The position numbers and the translations under genes are program-made. A DNA stretch of 64,000 bases from Azospirillum sp. B510 (GTDB lineage Bacteria; Pseudomonadota; Alphaproteobacteria; Azospirillales; Azospirillaceae). Shown piece by piece: positions 7,284-16,849 of the stretch (its first letter is position 1; each line of letters starts with the position of its first letter). The notes below the pieces were generated by a model. It did no database searches and had not been told where the DNA came from. It was given only the letters and a program-made list of their open reading frames with translations. Location of the stretch: positions 2,633,001 to 2,697,000 of the forward strand of contig NC_013854.1 of NCBI RefSeq assembly GCF_000010725.1, read 5' to 3'.

Positions 7284-8417
7284 TCAATCCAGCGTCTGGC
7301 GATAGCGTTTCAGCGCCACCACCGTGACCACCGCCAGGAACAGGGCCAGCGCCAGCACCTCCGACGCGATCTCCGTCATCCCGTTGCCCTTCAGCAGGAT
7401 GCCGCGGACGATGCGCAGGAAATGGGTCAGCGGCAGCAGTTCGCCCACCGCCTGGGCCCAGCCGGGCATGCCGCGGAACGGAAACATGAAGCCGGACAGC
7501 AGCATCGACGGCAGGAAGAAGAAGAAGGACATCTGCATCGCCTGCAACTGGTTGCGCGCCAGCGTCGAGAAGGTGAAGCCGACGGCGAGGTTGGCGGCGA
7601 TGAACAGGATCAGCACCGCCGACAACAGTCCCAGGCTGCCGACGATGGGCACGTCGAACAGCAGCCGCGCCGCCAGCACGATCAGCAGCACCTGGACATA
7701 GCCGACGGCGACGAAGGGCACGATCTTGCCCAGCATCACCTCGAAGGGGCGGACCGGCATGGCCAGCAGGGTTTCCATGGTCCCGCGTTCCCGCTCGCGG
7801 GTGACGGCGAGCGCCGTCATCATCACCATGGTCATGGTCAGCACCACCCCCATCAGGCCGGGCACGACATTGTATTGGGTGATGCCCTCCGGGTTGTAGC
7901 GGCGGTGAACGCGCAGCTCCACCGGATCGGGCCCGGCGCGCAGGCCCGCCAACGGCCCGGTCAGGTCGGGGTTCAGCGCCTGACGGGCGATGGCGGTCAG
8001 CGCCGACAGGGCGTTGCTGGTCGCCGCCGGGTCGGTGGCGTCGGCCTCCACCAGCAGCACCGGGCGGGTGCCGCGCTGGAGGTCGCGGGCGAAGCCGGCG
8101 GGAATGGTGATGGCGAACTGCACCTCCCCCTCCGCCAGCAGCCGGTCGATCTCGGCCTCCGACGCGGCGGATCGGGTGACGGCGAAATAGCGGGAATTCC
8201 CCATCGCCGCGACCAGCGTCCGGGCGAAGGGGCTGGAATCGGCGGCCAGCACCGCGGTCGGCAGGGATTTGGGGTCGGCGTTGATGGCGAAGCCGAACAG
8301 GATCAGTTGCAGGATCGGCACCCCCACCATCATGGCGAAGGTCAGCCGGTCACGCCGCATCTGGATGAATTCCTTCACCATCACCGCCATCAGGCGGCCC
8401 GCCGATATCCGCGCCAT
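7284..8417 (-). CDS. ABC-2 type exporter permease (YhhJ/YbhR-like)
   Basis: The 377-residue inner-membrane protein has the layout of drug-export ABC-2 permeases. A cytosolic start with KEFIQMRRDRLTF leads into one membrane helix (about 25-45). A large periplasmic domain of roughly 130 residues follows, then five membrane helices from about 185 onward. ALAVTRERERGTMETLLAMPVRP, the coupling helix with the ERE-G-T-E signature, lies near 205-227. GAGG precedes the ATG at 8417. Such permeases normally sit beside a separate ATP-binding subunit and a HlyD-like protein. Here the upstream neighbour is instead a self-contained fused exporter only 33 bases away, so the partner ATPase must come from elsewhere or lie outside the window. 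Confidence 0.85.
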   Translation of the reverse strand: MARISAGRLMAVMVKEFIQMRRDRLTFAMMVGVPILQLILFGFAINADPKSLPTAVLAADSSPFARTLVAAMGNSRYFAVTRSAASEAEIDRLLAEGEVQFAITIPAGFARDLQRGTRPVLLVEADATDPAATSNALSALTAIARQALNPDLTGPLAGLRAGPDPVELRVHRRYNPEGITQYNVVPGLMGVVLTMTMVMMTALAVTRERERGTMETLLAMPVRPFEVMLGKIVPFVAVGYVQVLLIVLAARLLFDVPIVGSLGLLSAVLILFIAANLAVGFTFSTLARNQLQAMQMSFFFFLPSMLLSGFMFPFRGMPGWAQAVGELLPLTHFLRIVRGILLKGNGMTEIASEVLALALFLAVVTVVALKRYRQTLD

Positions 8418-8450
8418 CGCACCGCCTCGCCGGTTGGGGGGAGGAGGACT

Positions 8451-10268
8451 CTACGCCACCCCGTCCGCCCGGTCGAACTGCAACGCCGCCAGCCTGGCAT
8501 AGAGCCCGCCCTGCGCCACCAGCTCGCCATGGGTGCCGGTCTCCACCACGCAGCCCTGGTCCATCACGACGATGCGGTCGGCGGTCAGCACCGTCGCCAG
8601 CCGGTGGGCGACGATCAGCGTGGTGCGGCCATGCATCAGCCGGTCGAGCGCGTCCTGCACCATCCGCTCGCTCTCGGCGTCGAGCGCGCTGGTCGCCTCG
8701 TCCAGCAGCAGGACCGGCGGGTCGCGCAGGATGGCGCGGGCGATGGCCAGACGCTGGCGCTGGCCGCCCGACAACCGCACGCCCTTTTCGCCGAGGAAGG
8801 TGCCGAACCCCTCCGGCAGCGCATCGAGGAAGTCCAGCGCATGGGCGGCCTCGGCGGCGGCGCGCACCTCGGCATCCGATGCCTCGGGACGGCCGTAACG
8901 GATATTCTCCCAGGCGTTGGCGGAGAAGACCACCGGGTCCTGGGCGACGAGGCCGAGGCGGCGGCGCACCTCCACCGGGTCGGCCTCGCGCACATCGACC
9001 CCGTCGAGCCGCACCCAGCCGGCCTGCGGGTCGTAATAGCGCAGCAGCAGTTGGAACACCGTCGATTTGCCGGCGCCGGACGGGCCGACCAGCGCCACCC
9101 GCTCACCCGGTTTCACCTCCAGCGAGAAGTCTTCCAGCGCCGCCCAGTCGGGACGCGACGGGTAATGGAAGCGGACGCCGTCGAAGGACAGCGCCCCCGC
9201 CGCCGGGCGGGGCAACGGCTTCGGCACCGCCGGGGGGCGGATCTCCGACAAGACGGCGAGCAGGCCGAACAGACGCTCGGTAGCACCAGCGGCGCGTTGC
9301 AGGTCGCCGATCACCTCGCTGATGGCGCCGACCGATCCGGCGACCACCACCGAATAGATGACGAAGGCCGACAGTTGACCCGGCGTCAGACGTCCGGCGA
9401 CCACGTCATGCCCGCCGATCCACAGGATGATGCCGACGGCGCCGAACACCAGCACGATGACGATCACCGTCATCACCGCCCGCACCCGCACCCGGTCGAT
9501 GGCGACACCGAACGCCTGCTCCACCCGCTCGCCGAACAGCCTCCGGTCGATGGCCTCATGGGTGAAGGCCTGGACGGTGCGGATGGCGGCCAGCGTCTCC
9601 TCGACGAAGGAGCCGACATCGGCGATGCGGTCCTGGCTGTCGCGCGACAGCTTGCGTACCCGCCGGCCGAAGAAGACGATGGGCGCCACCACCAGCGGAA
9701 CCACCAGCGCCACCAGCCCGGTCAGCTTGGGCGAGGTGACCAGCAGCATGCCGGTGCCGCCCAGGAACAGCAGCGCGTTGCGCAGCGCGATGGAGGCCGA
9801 CGACCCGACCACCACCTGCAACAGCGTGGTGTCGGTGGTCAGGCGCGACAGGATCTCGCCGGTCTTGGTCGTCTCGAAGAAGCCGGGCGACAGGGTCAGC
9901 ACATGGTCGTAGACGGCGCGGCGGATGTCGGCCACCACCCGCTCGCCGATCCAGCTGACCAGATAGAAGCGGCCATAGGTGGAGGCCGCCATCAGCGCGA
10001 TCACCGCCAGCAACACCAGCAGCGCCCGGTCGAGCAGCGAGGTGTCGCCGCCGGCGAAACCCTGGTCGATCAGCACCCGCATCCCCTGCCCCATGCCCAG
10101 CACGGTGCCGGCGGCCACGGTCAGCGCCACCATGGCACCCAGGATGCGCCATTTGTAGGGAAGCAGGAACGGCACCAGCCGGCGCAGGGGACCGAGGTCG
10201 CGGCGGCGGGCATCCGCCTCGCCGCGGGCGGAGGCGGCGATCAGGTCGGGGGAGGGTTGGCGAGCCAC
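8451..10268 (-). CDS. MsbA-type fused ABC exporter (permease + ATPase)
   Basis: A half-transporter with six membrane helices (about residues 30-310) and a C-terminal nucleotide-binding domain, expected to homodimerise in the inner membrane and export lipids or other hydrophobic substrates. The ATPase has Walker A GPSGAGKST, Q-loop LVAQDP, signature LSGGQRQRLAIARA, Walker B VLLLDEATSALD and the H-loop VAHRL. The start is uncertain: GTG 10268 gives a normal 605-residue exporter, ATG 10316 is possible, and the frame stays open to a GTG at 10382 inside a palindromic repeat. The adjacent ABC-2 permease starts 33 bases downstream, so the two are probably cotranscribed. The annotated substrate (for example lipid A) cannot be decided from sequence. 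Confidence 0.88.
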   Translation of the reverse strand: MARQPSPDLIAASARGEADARRRDLGPLRRLVPFLLPYKWRILGAMVALTVAAGTVLGMGQGMRVLIDQGFAGGDTSLLDRALLVLLAVIALMAASTYGRFYLVSWIGERVVADIRRAVYDHVLTLSPGFFETTKTGEILSRLTTDTTLLQVVVGSSASIALRNALLFLGGTGMLLVTSPKLTGLVALVVPLVVAPIVFFGRRVRKLSRDSQDRIADVGSFVEETLAAIRTVQAFTHEAIDRRLFGERVEQAFGVAIDRVRVRAVMTVIVIVLVFGAVGIILWIGGHDVVAGRLTPGQLSAFVIYSVVVAGSVGAISEVIGDLQRAAGATERLFGLLAVLSEIRPPAVPKPLPRPAAGALSFDGVRFHYPSRPDWAALEDFSLEVKPGERVALVGPSGAGKSTVFQLLLRYYDPQAGWVRLDGVDVREADPVEVRRRLGLVAQDPVVFSANAWENIRYGRPEASDAEVRAAAEAAHALDFLDALPEGFGTFLGEKGVRLSGGQRQRLAIARAILRDPPVLLLDEATSALDAESERMVQDALDRLMHGRTTLIVAHRLATVLTADRIVVMDQGCVVETGTHGELVAQGGLYARLAALQFDRADGVA

Positions 10269-10368
10269 GCTGTTCCCGCTTGTCTGTTGGGGGTATTCGC
10301 TGCGAACCGCTGGCATATAGCGCGGTCCGGGAACACCAACAAGACGGCAAGAGGCAAGACGCACGGCT

Positions 10369-10417
10369 ATCGCATTTGACACCCTCTCCCGGGACGGGAG
10401 AGGGTGTCAAATGCGAT
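10369..10417. repeat. Perfect 23-bp palindrome, member of a dispersed repeat family
   Basis: The left arm 10369-10391 and right arm 10395-10417 are perfect inverted copies around GGA. The core ACCCTCTCCCG / CGGGAGAGGGT is shared with the elements at 20.87-21.01 and 24.29-24.44 kb. It lies between the divergent exporter and rpmE genes. No T-run follows, so a simple terminator is unlikely. Confidence 0.85.
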
Positions 10418-10506
10418 GACCCTGAGGCAGGACGGCGACGGGACGACAGCGGAACGGCGGAACGGTGACGATGCCGGCACCCGCCGCGCCGGGCGAGATT
10501 CCGGGG

Positions 10507-10535
10507 TTGCGCCGGGGAAGGTGTTTTGGTATAGA
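10507..10535 (+). promoter_or_regulatory. Predicted sigma-70 type promoter of rpmE
   Basis: TTGCGC (10507-10512) and TATAGA (10530-10535) are separated by 17 bases, placed 29 bases before the rpmE start codon. Confidence 0.6.
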
Positions 10536-10563
10536 CGCCGCTCGCTTTGCAGGAACCCCGGCC

Positions 10564-10788
10564 ATGAAGACTGACATCCATCCCGACTATCACGAGATCA
10601 CCGTGGTCATGACCGACGGCAGCTCGTTCACGACCCGCTCCACCATGGGCAAGCCGGGCGACACGCTGCGCCTCGACATCGACCCGAAGTCGCACCCGGC
10701 CTGGACCGGCGTGCAGAAGCTGCTGGACACCGGCGGGCAGATCGCCAAGTTCAACAAGCGCTTCGCGAACTTCGGCCTCAAGAAGTAA
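10564..10788 (+). CDS. rpmE: 50S ribosomal protein L31
   Basis: The 74-residue protein begins [19 protein letters not shown] and includes the L31 block [15 protein letters not shown] and FNKRFANFG. The four zinc-binding cysteines of the C+ form are absent, so this is the zinc-independent (C-) form. L31 bridges the large and small subunits at the central protuberance. The ATG at 10564 follows AGGAACC and fits the usual L31 start. It is monocistronic, with a good promoter just upstream and a very strong terminator directly after it. Confidence 0.96.
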   Translation: MKTDIHPDYHEITVVMTDGSSFTTRSTMGKPGDTLRLDIDPKSHPAWTGVQKLLDTGGQIAKFNKRFANFGLKK

Positions 10789-10816
10789 GCGTTTCCGCAC
10801 TTCTATCCTGCCGATG

Positions 10817-10858
10817 CGAAAAGGGCGTCCGACACGGTTCGGACGCCCTTTTCGTTTT
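10817..10858 (+). terminator. Strong terminator of rpmE
   Basis: A 16-bp perfect stem (10817-10832 with 10839-10854) with a 6-base loop. TTTTCGTTTTC follows the right half. The A-rich left side could also end transcription from the minus strand (rcdA). Confidence 0.9.
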
Positions 10859-10902
10859 CGCGCGGCTCCAATCGGACCGCGTCAGCCCGGCTGCCCTGCC
10901 CG

Positions 10903-10950
10903 GTCAGCCAACCGCCGCGTCAGCCAACCGCCACGTCAGCCAACCGCCGC
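10903..10950. repeat. 16-bp tandem repeat across the rcdA stop codon
   Basis: Three copies of a 16-base unit beginning GTCAGCCAACCGCC start at 10903, 10919 and 10935. The third copy contains the rcdA stop codon (10936-10938), so earlier copies could supply replacement stop codons. Confidence 0.75.
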
Positions 10951-11358
10951 CGCCTCGCGCTCCACATCGGCGCGGACCATGGCGTCGAGCCGGTCGACCC
11001 GCATATAAAGGCTGTGGCTGCGCTCCAGCAGGCTGCGCAGGCCGGACGGCAGTTCCTCGTTGTCGGGACCGCTGGGATCGGAACAGATCTCGCCGCCGGA
11101 CAGGGCGAAATCGTCGCTCGCCGCCTGTTCCTTTGTCATCTCGCCGGCATGGACCGCCTTCTGCGCCAGCAGCCACGCCATCACCTGGGTCAGACGGCTG
11201 GTCACCCGCATGGATTCATAGGAAATCTGCAAACGGACCTGCGGAGGCAGCTTCCGATGTTCGGACGCATCATGATAGGCGATGTAATTGCGCGCCTCGA
11301 TCAAGAGCGCCATCGTCTCGTCATAGGGACCGTTGAAGAAGAAGGTATGCGAAGTCAT
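10936..11358 (-). CDS. rcdA: RcdA-like regulator of CtrA degradation (DUF1465)
   Basis: RcdA is an adaptor in alphaproteobacteria that helps ClpXP degrade the cell-cycle regulator CtrA. The 140-residue protein matches the DUF1465 family: an N-terminal TFFFNGPYDETMALLIEARNYIAYHD, then a helical core LQISYESMRVTSRLTQVMAWLLAQKAVHAGEM around residues 43-75, and a C-terminal helix (SLLERSHSLYMRVDRLDAMV). The start at 11358 has GGAGGGG 8 bases upstream. It is monocistronic and divergent from the Hsp20 gene. Function is from family knowledge. The C-terminal tail is short and Ala-rich, ending at the tandem repeat. Confidence 0.85.
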   Translation of the reverse strand: MTSHTFFFNGPYDETMALLIEARNYIAYHDASEHRKLPPQVRLQISYESMRVTSRLTQVMAWLLAQKAVHAGEMTKEQAASDDFALSGGEICSDPSGPDNEELPSGLRSLLERSHSLYMRVDRLDAMVRADVEREAAAVG

Positions 11359-11602
11359 TGTTATCGGTCCCCTCCAGCGGACTTGCAGCCCTAGCGTGAG
11401 CCTTGCCGCAACTGATTAACAATTGGTGACCGGGCGGTATCCGGCAACCCCAAGCGGGGTTTGACCAGCCTTCACGGCGCCGCCCTCTTGAACGGGGAAA
11501 AGCGCCGATTATCTCTCGCTCGTCCGGCGGATGCCCATCCGGGGTCCGCCACCAACCCACGCCTCGAGAGGACCGACCCAAGCCGTGGTCCTCGACGGCC
11601 GT

Positions 11603-11620
11603 ATCGCTCTTTCGGAGGAT
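11603..11620 (+). promoter_or_regulatory. ROSE-type RNA thermometer masking the hsp20 ribosome binding site
   Basis: ATC-G-CTC pairs with GAG-GAT of the ribosome binding site around TTTCG, leaving one G bulged. That is the hallmark of ROSE elements (U-Y-G-C-U against AGGA). Additional stems occur upstream (GAGGACC with GGTCCTC near 11568-11594; GGCGGA with TCCGCC near 11526-11552). Heat would open the hairpin and permit translation. This is inferred by sequence pattern and matched by an equivalent element before the second Hsp20 gene. Confidence 0.75.
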
Positions 11621-11625
11621 ATGTC

Positions 11626-12114
11626 ATGCGCAGCTACGACCTTTCGCCGCTGTTCCGTTCCACCGTCGGTTTCGACAGCCTGTCGCGTCTGCTGGAGACC
11701 GCGACCACCGGTGACGAGGCGGCGTCCTATCCGCCCTACAACATCGAGAAGCTGAGCGGGGATTCGTATCGGATCACCATGGCCGTCGCCGGCTTCGGTC
11801 AGGATGATCTCGACATCACCGCCCACCAGAACTCTTTGACCGTCACGGGTAAAGCTAGGAAGGACGGGCCGACCGGCCAATTCCTCTACCGGGGTATCGC
11901 CGGCCGCGCGTTCGAGCGCCGCTTTCAGCTCGCCGATTTCATCAAGGTGACGGGTGCCGCTCTTCAGAATGGCCTCCTGCACATCGAGCTGGCGCGCGAG
12001 GTACCCGAAGCGATGAAGCCGCGGAGCATTCCGATCGTCAGCGCCGCCGGCAATGGCGCGGTCGAGGTCGAGACCCCCGCCCCGGCTCCCGCCCTGACCC
12101 AGCGGGCGGCCTGA
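11626..12114 (+). CDS. Small heat-shock protein, Hsp20/IbpA family
   Basis: The 162-residue chaperone binds unfolding proteins and prevents aggregation. It begins MRSYDLSPLFRSTVGFDSL, contains the alpha-crystallin domain from about residue 38 (YPPYNIEKLSGDSYRITMAVAGF) to about 130, with LHIELAREVPE near its end, and has a C-terminal tail with IPI (IPIV), the anchoring I-x-I-type motif. The ATG at 11626 follows CGGAGGAT, which is buried in the ROSE-like hairpin. A hairpin terminator follows. A paralogue lies at 43351-43827. Both belong to the class A/B alphaproteobacterial sHsps. Confidence 0.93.
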   Translation: MRSYDLSPLFRSTVGFDSLSRLLETATTGDEAASYPPYNIEKLSGDSYRITMAVAGFGQDDLDITAHQNSLTVTGKARKDGPTGQFLYRGIAGRAFERRFQLADFIKVTGAALQNGLLHIELAREVPEAMKPRSIPIVSAAGNGAVEVETPAPAPALTQRAA

Positions 12115-12167
12115 CGCCCTGAAACGGCCCGTCCGCGGCCTATGCGGGCATGGCGGAACGACAGGGA

Positions 12168-12207
12168 GAAACGGCGCCCCGGACCATGCGGGGCGCCGTT
12201 TCCATTC
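12168..12207 (+). terminator. Terminator of the hsp20 gene
   Basis: A 13-bp perfect stem (GAAACGGCGCCCC at 12168-12180 with 12190-12202) with a 9-base loop and TTTCCATTCT after it. Confidence 0.8.
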
Positions 12208-12246
12208 TCTGTTTCCATTCCATGTCCTCATGACGGCGGGTCGCGA

Positions 12247-12564
12247 TCAGGCGCGGGGAAAGCCGTCCGGCGGCGCCAGCACCCATTCCGCATAGCTGGC
12301 GCGCAGCAGTTCGAAGGCGGCGACCAGTCCGGCCGCCCCGGCATAGGCGGTGACCAGCACCTGCTCCGGCGACGTCAGCGCCCCGAGTCCGAGCAGGAGC
12401 GCGCCCAGGAACGGCCCGCCCGTCTTGGCGTCGAGCGCGTCGAGGCTGCCCGCCCGCAATTCGGCCAGCCGCCGGCCATCGGCGTCGATGAAGACGACCC
12501 CCACCCTCAAGCCGTGGCGCCGGACCGAAGCCCGCACCGAGTCGCCGAGCCGGCATCCGGGCAT
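12247..12564 (-). CDS. Hypothetical protein (105 aa)
   Basis: The protein begins MPGCRLGDSV. It has a hydrophobic region around residues 50-85 (GPFLGALLLGLGALTSPEQVLVTAYAGAAGLVAAF) that may form one or two short membrane helices. No family is recognised. The ATG at 12564 has AGGCGC about 8 bases upstream. It starts right after the terminator of tRNA-Ser and ends at a plus-strand terminator. Codon usage is consistent with a gene, but evidence is limited. A stretch GVVFIDADGRRLAEL before the hydrophobic part might be a small beta domain. This gene could be an artefact of GC-rich DNA, though its start lies in a good place. Confidence 0.5.
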   Translation of the reverse strand: MPGCRLGDSVRASVRRHGLRVGVVFIDADGRRLAELRAGSLDALDAKTGGPFLGALLLGLGALTSPEQVLVTAYAGAAGLVAAFELLRASYAEWVLAPPDGFPRA

Positions 12565-12596
12565 GAAAAAAGCGCCTAGCCGGTTCGGCTGGCGCT
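12565..12596 (-). terminator. Terminator of tRNA-Ser
   Basis: On the minus strand AGCGCCAGCC, a short loop and GGCTAGGCGCT form a stem with one bulged A, followed by TTTTTTC. It lies 28 bases past the tRNA-Ser 3' end. Confidence 0.85.
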
Positions 12597-12624
12597 TCGT
12601 AACCTGGTCTTTCCGAAGAAAGAA

Positions 12625-12714
12625 TGGCGGATGGGGGGAGATTCGAACTCCCGATACCCGTGAGGGTATGCCGCATTTCGAGTGCGGTGCATTCAACCGC
12701 TCTGCCACCCATCC
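12625..12714 (-). tRNA. tRNA-Ser (anticodon CGA)
   Basis: A class II tRNA with acceptor GGATGGG pairing to CCCATCC. The anticodon loop CTCGAAA lies between CCGCA and TGCGG (anticodon CGA). It has a long variable arm, T arm GGGAGTTCGAATCTCCC, discriminator G and encoded CCA. Confidence 0.95.
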
Positions 12715-12813
12715 GCTGCCCCGTTTGGCGGGGTGCGCGGAACCTATATAAAGGCTTTCGGCCGTGCAAGCCTTTTTTGCGGAAAAATGCATCGGCCTTA
12801 CCCCGCATCCCTG

Positions 12814-12841
12814 TTGACTCTCGGCCCCCCTTGAGTATAGA
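12814..12841 (+). promoter_or_regulatory. Predicted sigma-70 promoter of rplU-rpmA
   Basis: TTGACT (12814-12819), a 16-base spacer and TATAGA (12836-12841) lie 81 bases before the rplU start. It is the clearest -35/-10 pair in the window. Confidence 0.7.
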
Positions 12842-12922
12842 TCGTCGCTCCCATGAACGGGCTTGCGCATCGAACGGTGGGCGAGAAGCCCGCCGTTTGT
12901 TTTGACATAGGCAGTGACGACA

Positions 12923-13240
12923 ATGTTTGCAGTGATCCGCACCGGCGGCAAGCAGTACAAGGTCGCCAATGGCGACGTGATCCGTGTTGAGAAGCTCGAG
13001 GCCGATGCTGGCGCCTCCATCACGCTCGATGACGTGCTGATGGTCGGCGACGCAGGCAACACCACCATTGGCACCCCGACCGTGGCCGGCGCCTCGGTCG
13101 TCGCCGAGGTCGTCGCCCAGGATCGCGGCCCGAAGATCATCGTCTTCAAGAAGAAGCGCCGCCAGAACTACCGCCGTAAGAACGGCCACCGCCAGGACCT
13201 GACCGTCCTGCGCATCACCGGCATCAACGGCGCGGCCTGA
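12923..13240 (+). CDS. rplU: 50S ribosomal protein L21
   Basis: The 105-residue protein begins [14 protein letters not shown] and carries the L21 signature [21 protein letters not shown] near residues 72-92. It is a primary 23S rRNA-binding protein of the large subunit. The ATG at 12923 fits the known start. It heads the rplU-rpmA operon with a good promoter upstream, and the terminator after rpmA closes the unit before obgE. The gene order L21-L27-Obg is widely conserved in bacteria. Confidence 0.97.
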   Translation: MFAVIRTGGKQYKVANGDVIRVEKLEADAGASITLDDVLMVGDAGNTTIGTPTVAGASVVAEVVAQDRGPKIIVFKKKRRQNYRRKNGHRQDLTVLRITGINGAA

Positions 13241-13296
13241 TCCGGATCTTCCGGTCGGGCTTCCAGGCGCATCTTCAGTTTTAGGAGCAAAACCCC

Positions 13297-13581
13297 ATGG
13301 CACACAAAAAGGCAGGCGGCTCGTCCCGCAACGGCCGTGACTCCGCCGGTCGCCGTCTCGGCGTGAAGCGTTTCGGCGGCGAGACCGTCGTCTCCGGCAA
13401 CATCATCGTCCGTCAGCGTGGCACCAAGTTCCACCCGGGCGAGAATGTCGGCCTCGGCCGCGACCACACCATCTTCGCGATGGCCGATGGTCAGGTCTAC
13501 TTCAAGCACAGCTCGAACGGCCGCACCTTCGTGAACGTCGTTCCGGCCAACGACCAGGTTCCGGCCGTCGCTGCCGAGTAA
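13297..13581 (+). CDS. rpmA: 50S ribosomal protein L27
   Basis: The 94-residue protein begins [20 protein letters not shown], the L27 N-terminus that reaches the peptidyl-transferase centre. It contains [23 protein letters not shown] lies 12 bases before the ATG. The start is right after Met with no processing extension such as is seen in Firmicutes. It is cotranscribed with rplU (56-base gap) and is followed by a terminator. Confidence 0.97.
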   Translation: MAHKKAGGSSRNGRDSAGRRLGVKRFGGETVVSGNIIVRQRGTKFHPGENVGLGRDHTIFAMADGQVYFKHSSNGRTFVNVVPANDQVPAVAAE

Positions 13582-13637
13582 CCTGTCGGGTCGTTGCGCG
13601 GCCTGTGTCGCAGGCCTGCACGCTTGTGGGATAAAGT

Positions 13638-13672
13638 CGGGGGGCCGGGCGACCGGCCCCCGATTTTCGTTT
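13638..13672 (+). terminator. Terminator of rplU-rpmA
   Basis: CGGGGGCCGG and CCGGCCCCCG form a stem around a GCGA-type loop, followed by ATTTTCGTTTT. Confidence 0.9.
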
Positions 13673-13675
13673 TGA

Positions 13676-16159
<2,484 letters not shown>

Positions 16160-16163
<4 letters not shown>

Positions 16164-16810
16164 CCGGCCCCCGGAGCCCGATCCGCGCCATCCTGTGGGA
16201 TATCGACGGCACGCTGATGGACAGCGAGCCCTGGCATCAGCGGATCACCGTCGAGGTCTGTCGCGGCTATGGTCATGAATTGAGCGAGGAGGATTGCCGG
16301 CGGATGCACGGCGTCGCCTTCCGCGAGATCTATGCCGCCCTGCATGCCCGCCGCCCCTTCCCCATCGACCTGCATGCCTGGGCCGACGAGATCAACGCGC
16401 AGTATGTCGCCCGCGTCGATCAGGTGCGTCCGCGCGAAGGCGCCTTCGCCCTGGTCGAGGCCTTCGCCGCCCGCGGATTGGCCCAGGCCTGCGTGTCCAA
16501 TGGTGGGCGCATGATCGTCGACGCGAACATGCGCGCGATGTCGATCCCGCATTTCCGCTTCAGCATCGCCCGCGAGGATGTCGCCAACGGCAAGCCCCAT
16601 CCGGAGCCCTACCTGTTGGCGGCGAAGATGCTGGGCCTGCCCCCGGAATCCTGCGCGGTGATCGAGGACAGCCCGACCGGCGCCCGCAGCGCCAAGGCCG
16701 CCGGCATGCTGACCATCGCCTGGCCCCAGCACCCCGCCGTGGTCTTCGACGCGGTCGACCATCTGGTCGAGGACCCTGGCACGCTGGATTGGGATGCGCT
16801 TTGCGGCTGA
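16160..16810 (+). CDS. HAD-family phosphatase (beta-phosphoglucomutase-like subgroup)
   Basis: The 216-residue cytosolic protein has the HAD motifs: I DIDGTLMDSEP (residues about 14-24, nucleophile Asp14), II CVSNGG near 111-116, III Lys in GKPHPEPYL near 144-152, and IV IEDSPTGARSA near 168-178. The cap inserted after motif I is the alpha-helical C1 type of the PGM/phosphatase branch. Its substrate is unknown. It overlaps proB by four bases and ends the obgE operon. It might act on a phosphorylated sugar or on a metabolite-repair substrate, but context gives no proof. Confidence 0.88.
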
Positions 16811-16849
16811 GCGCGGCGGGGACGCGGCGGCGACCGCTCCCCGCAATCG

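Noticed and set aside
6279..10379. Very long open frame on the plus strand opposite mepA and the ABC genes
   Set aside because: It is rich in Arg, Gln, His and Gly, has no domain, and lies antisense to three recognisable genes. High GC content makes such frames.
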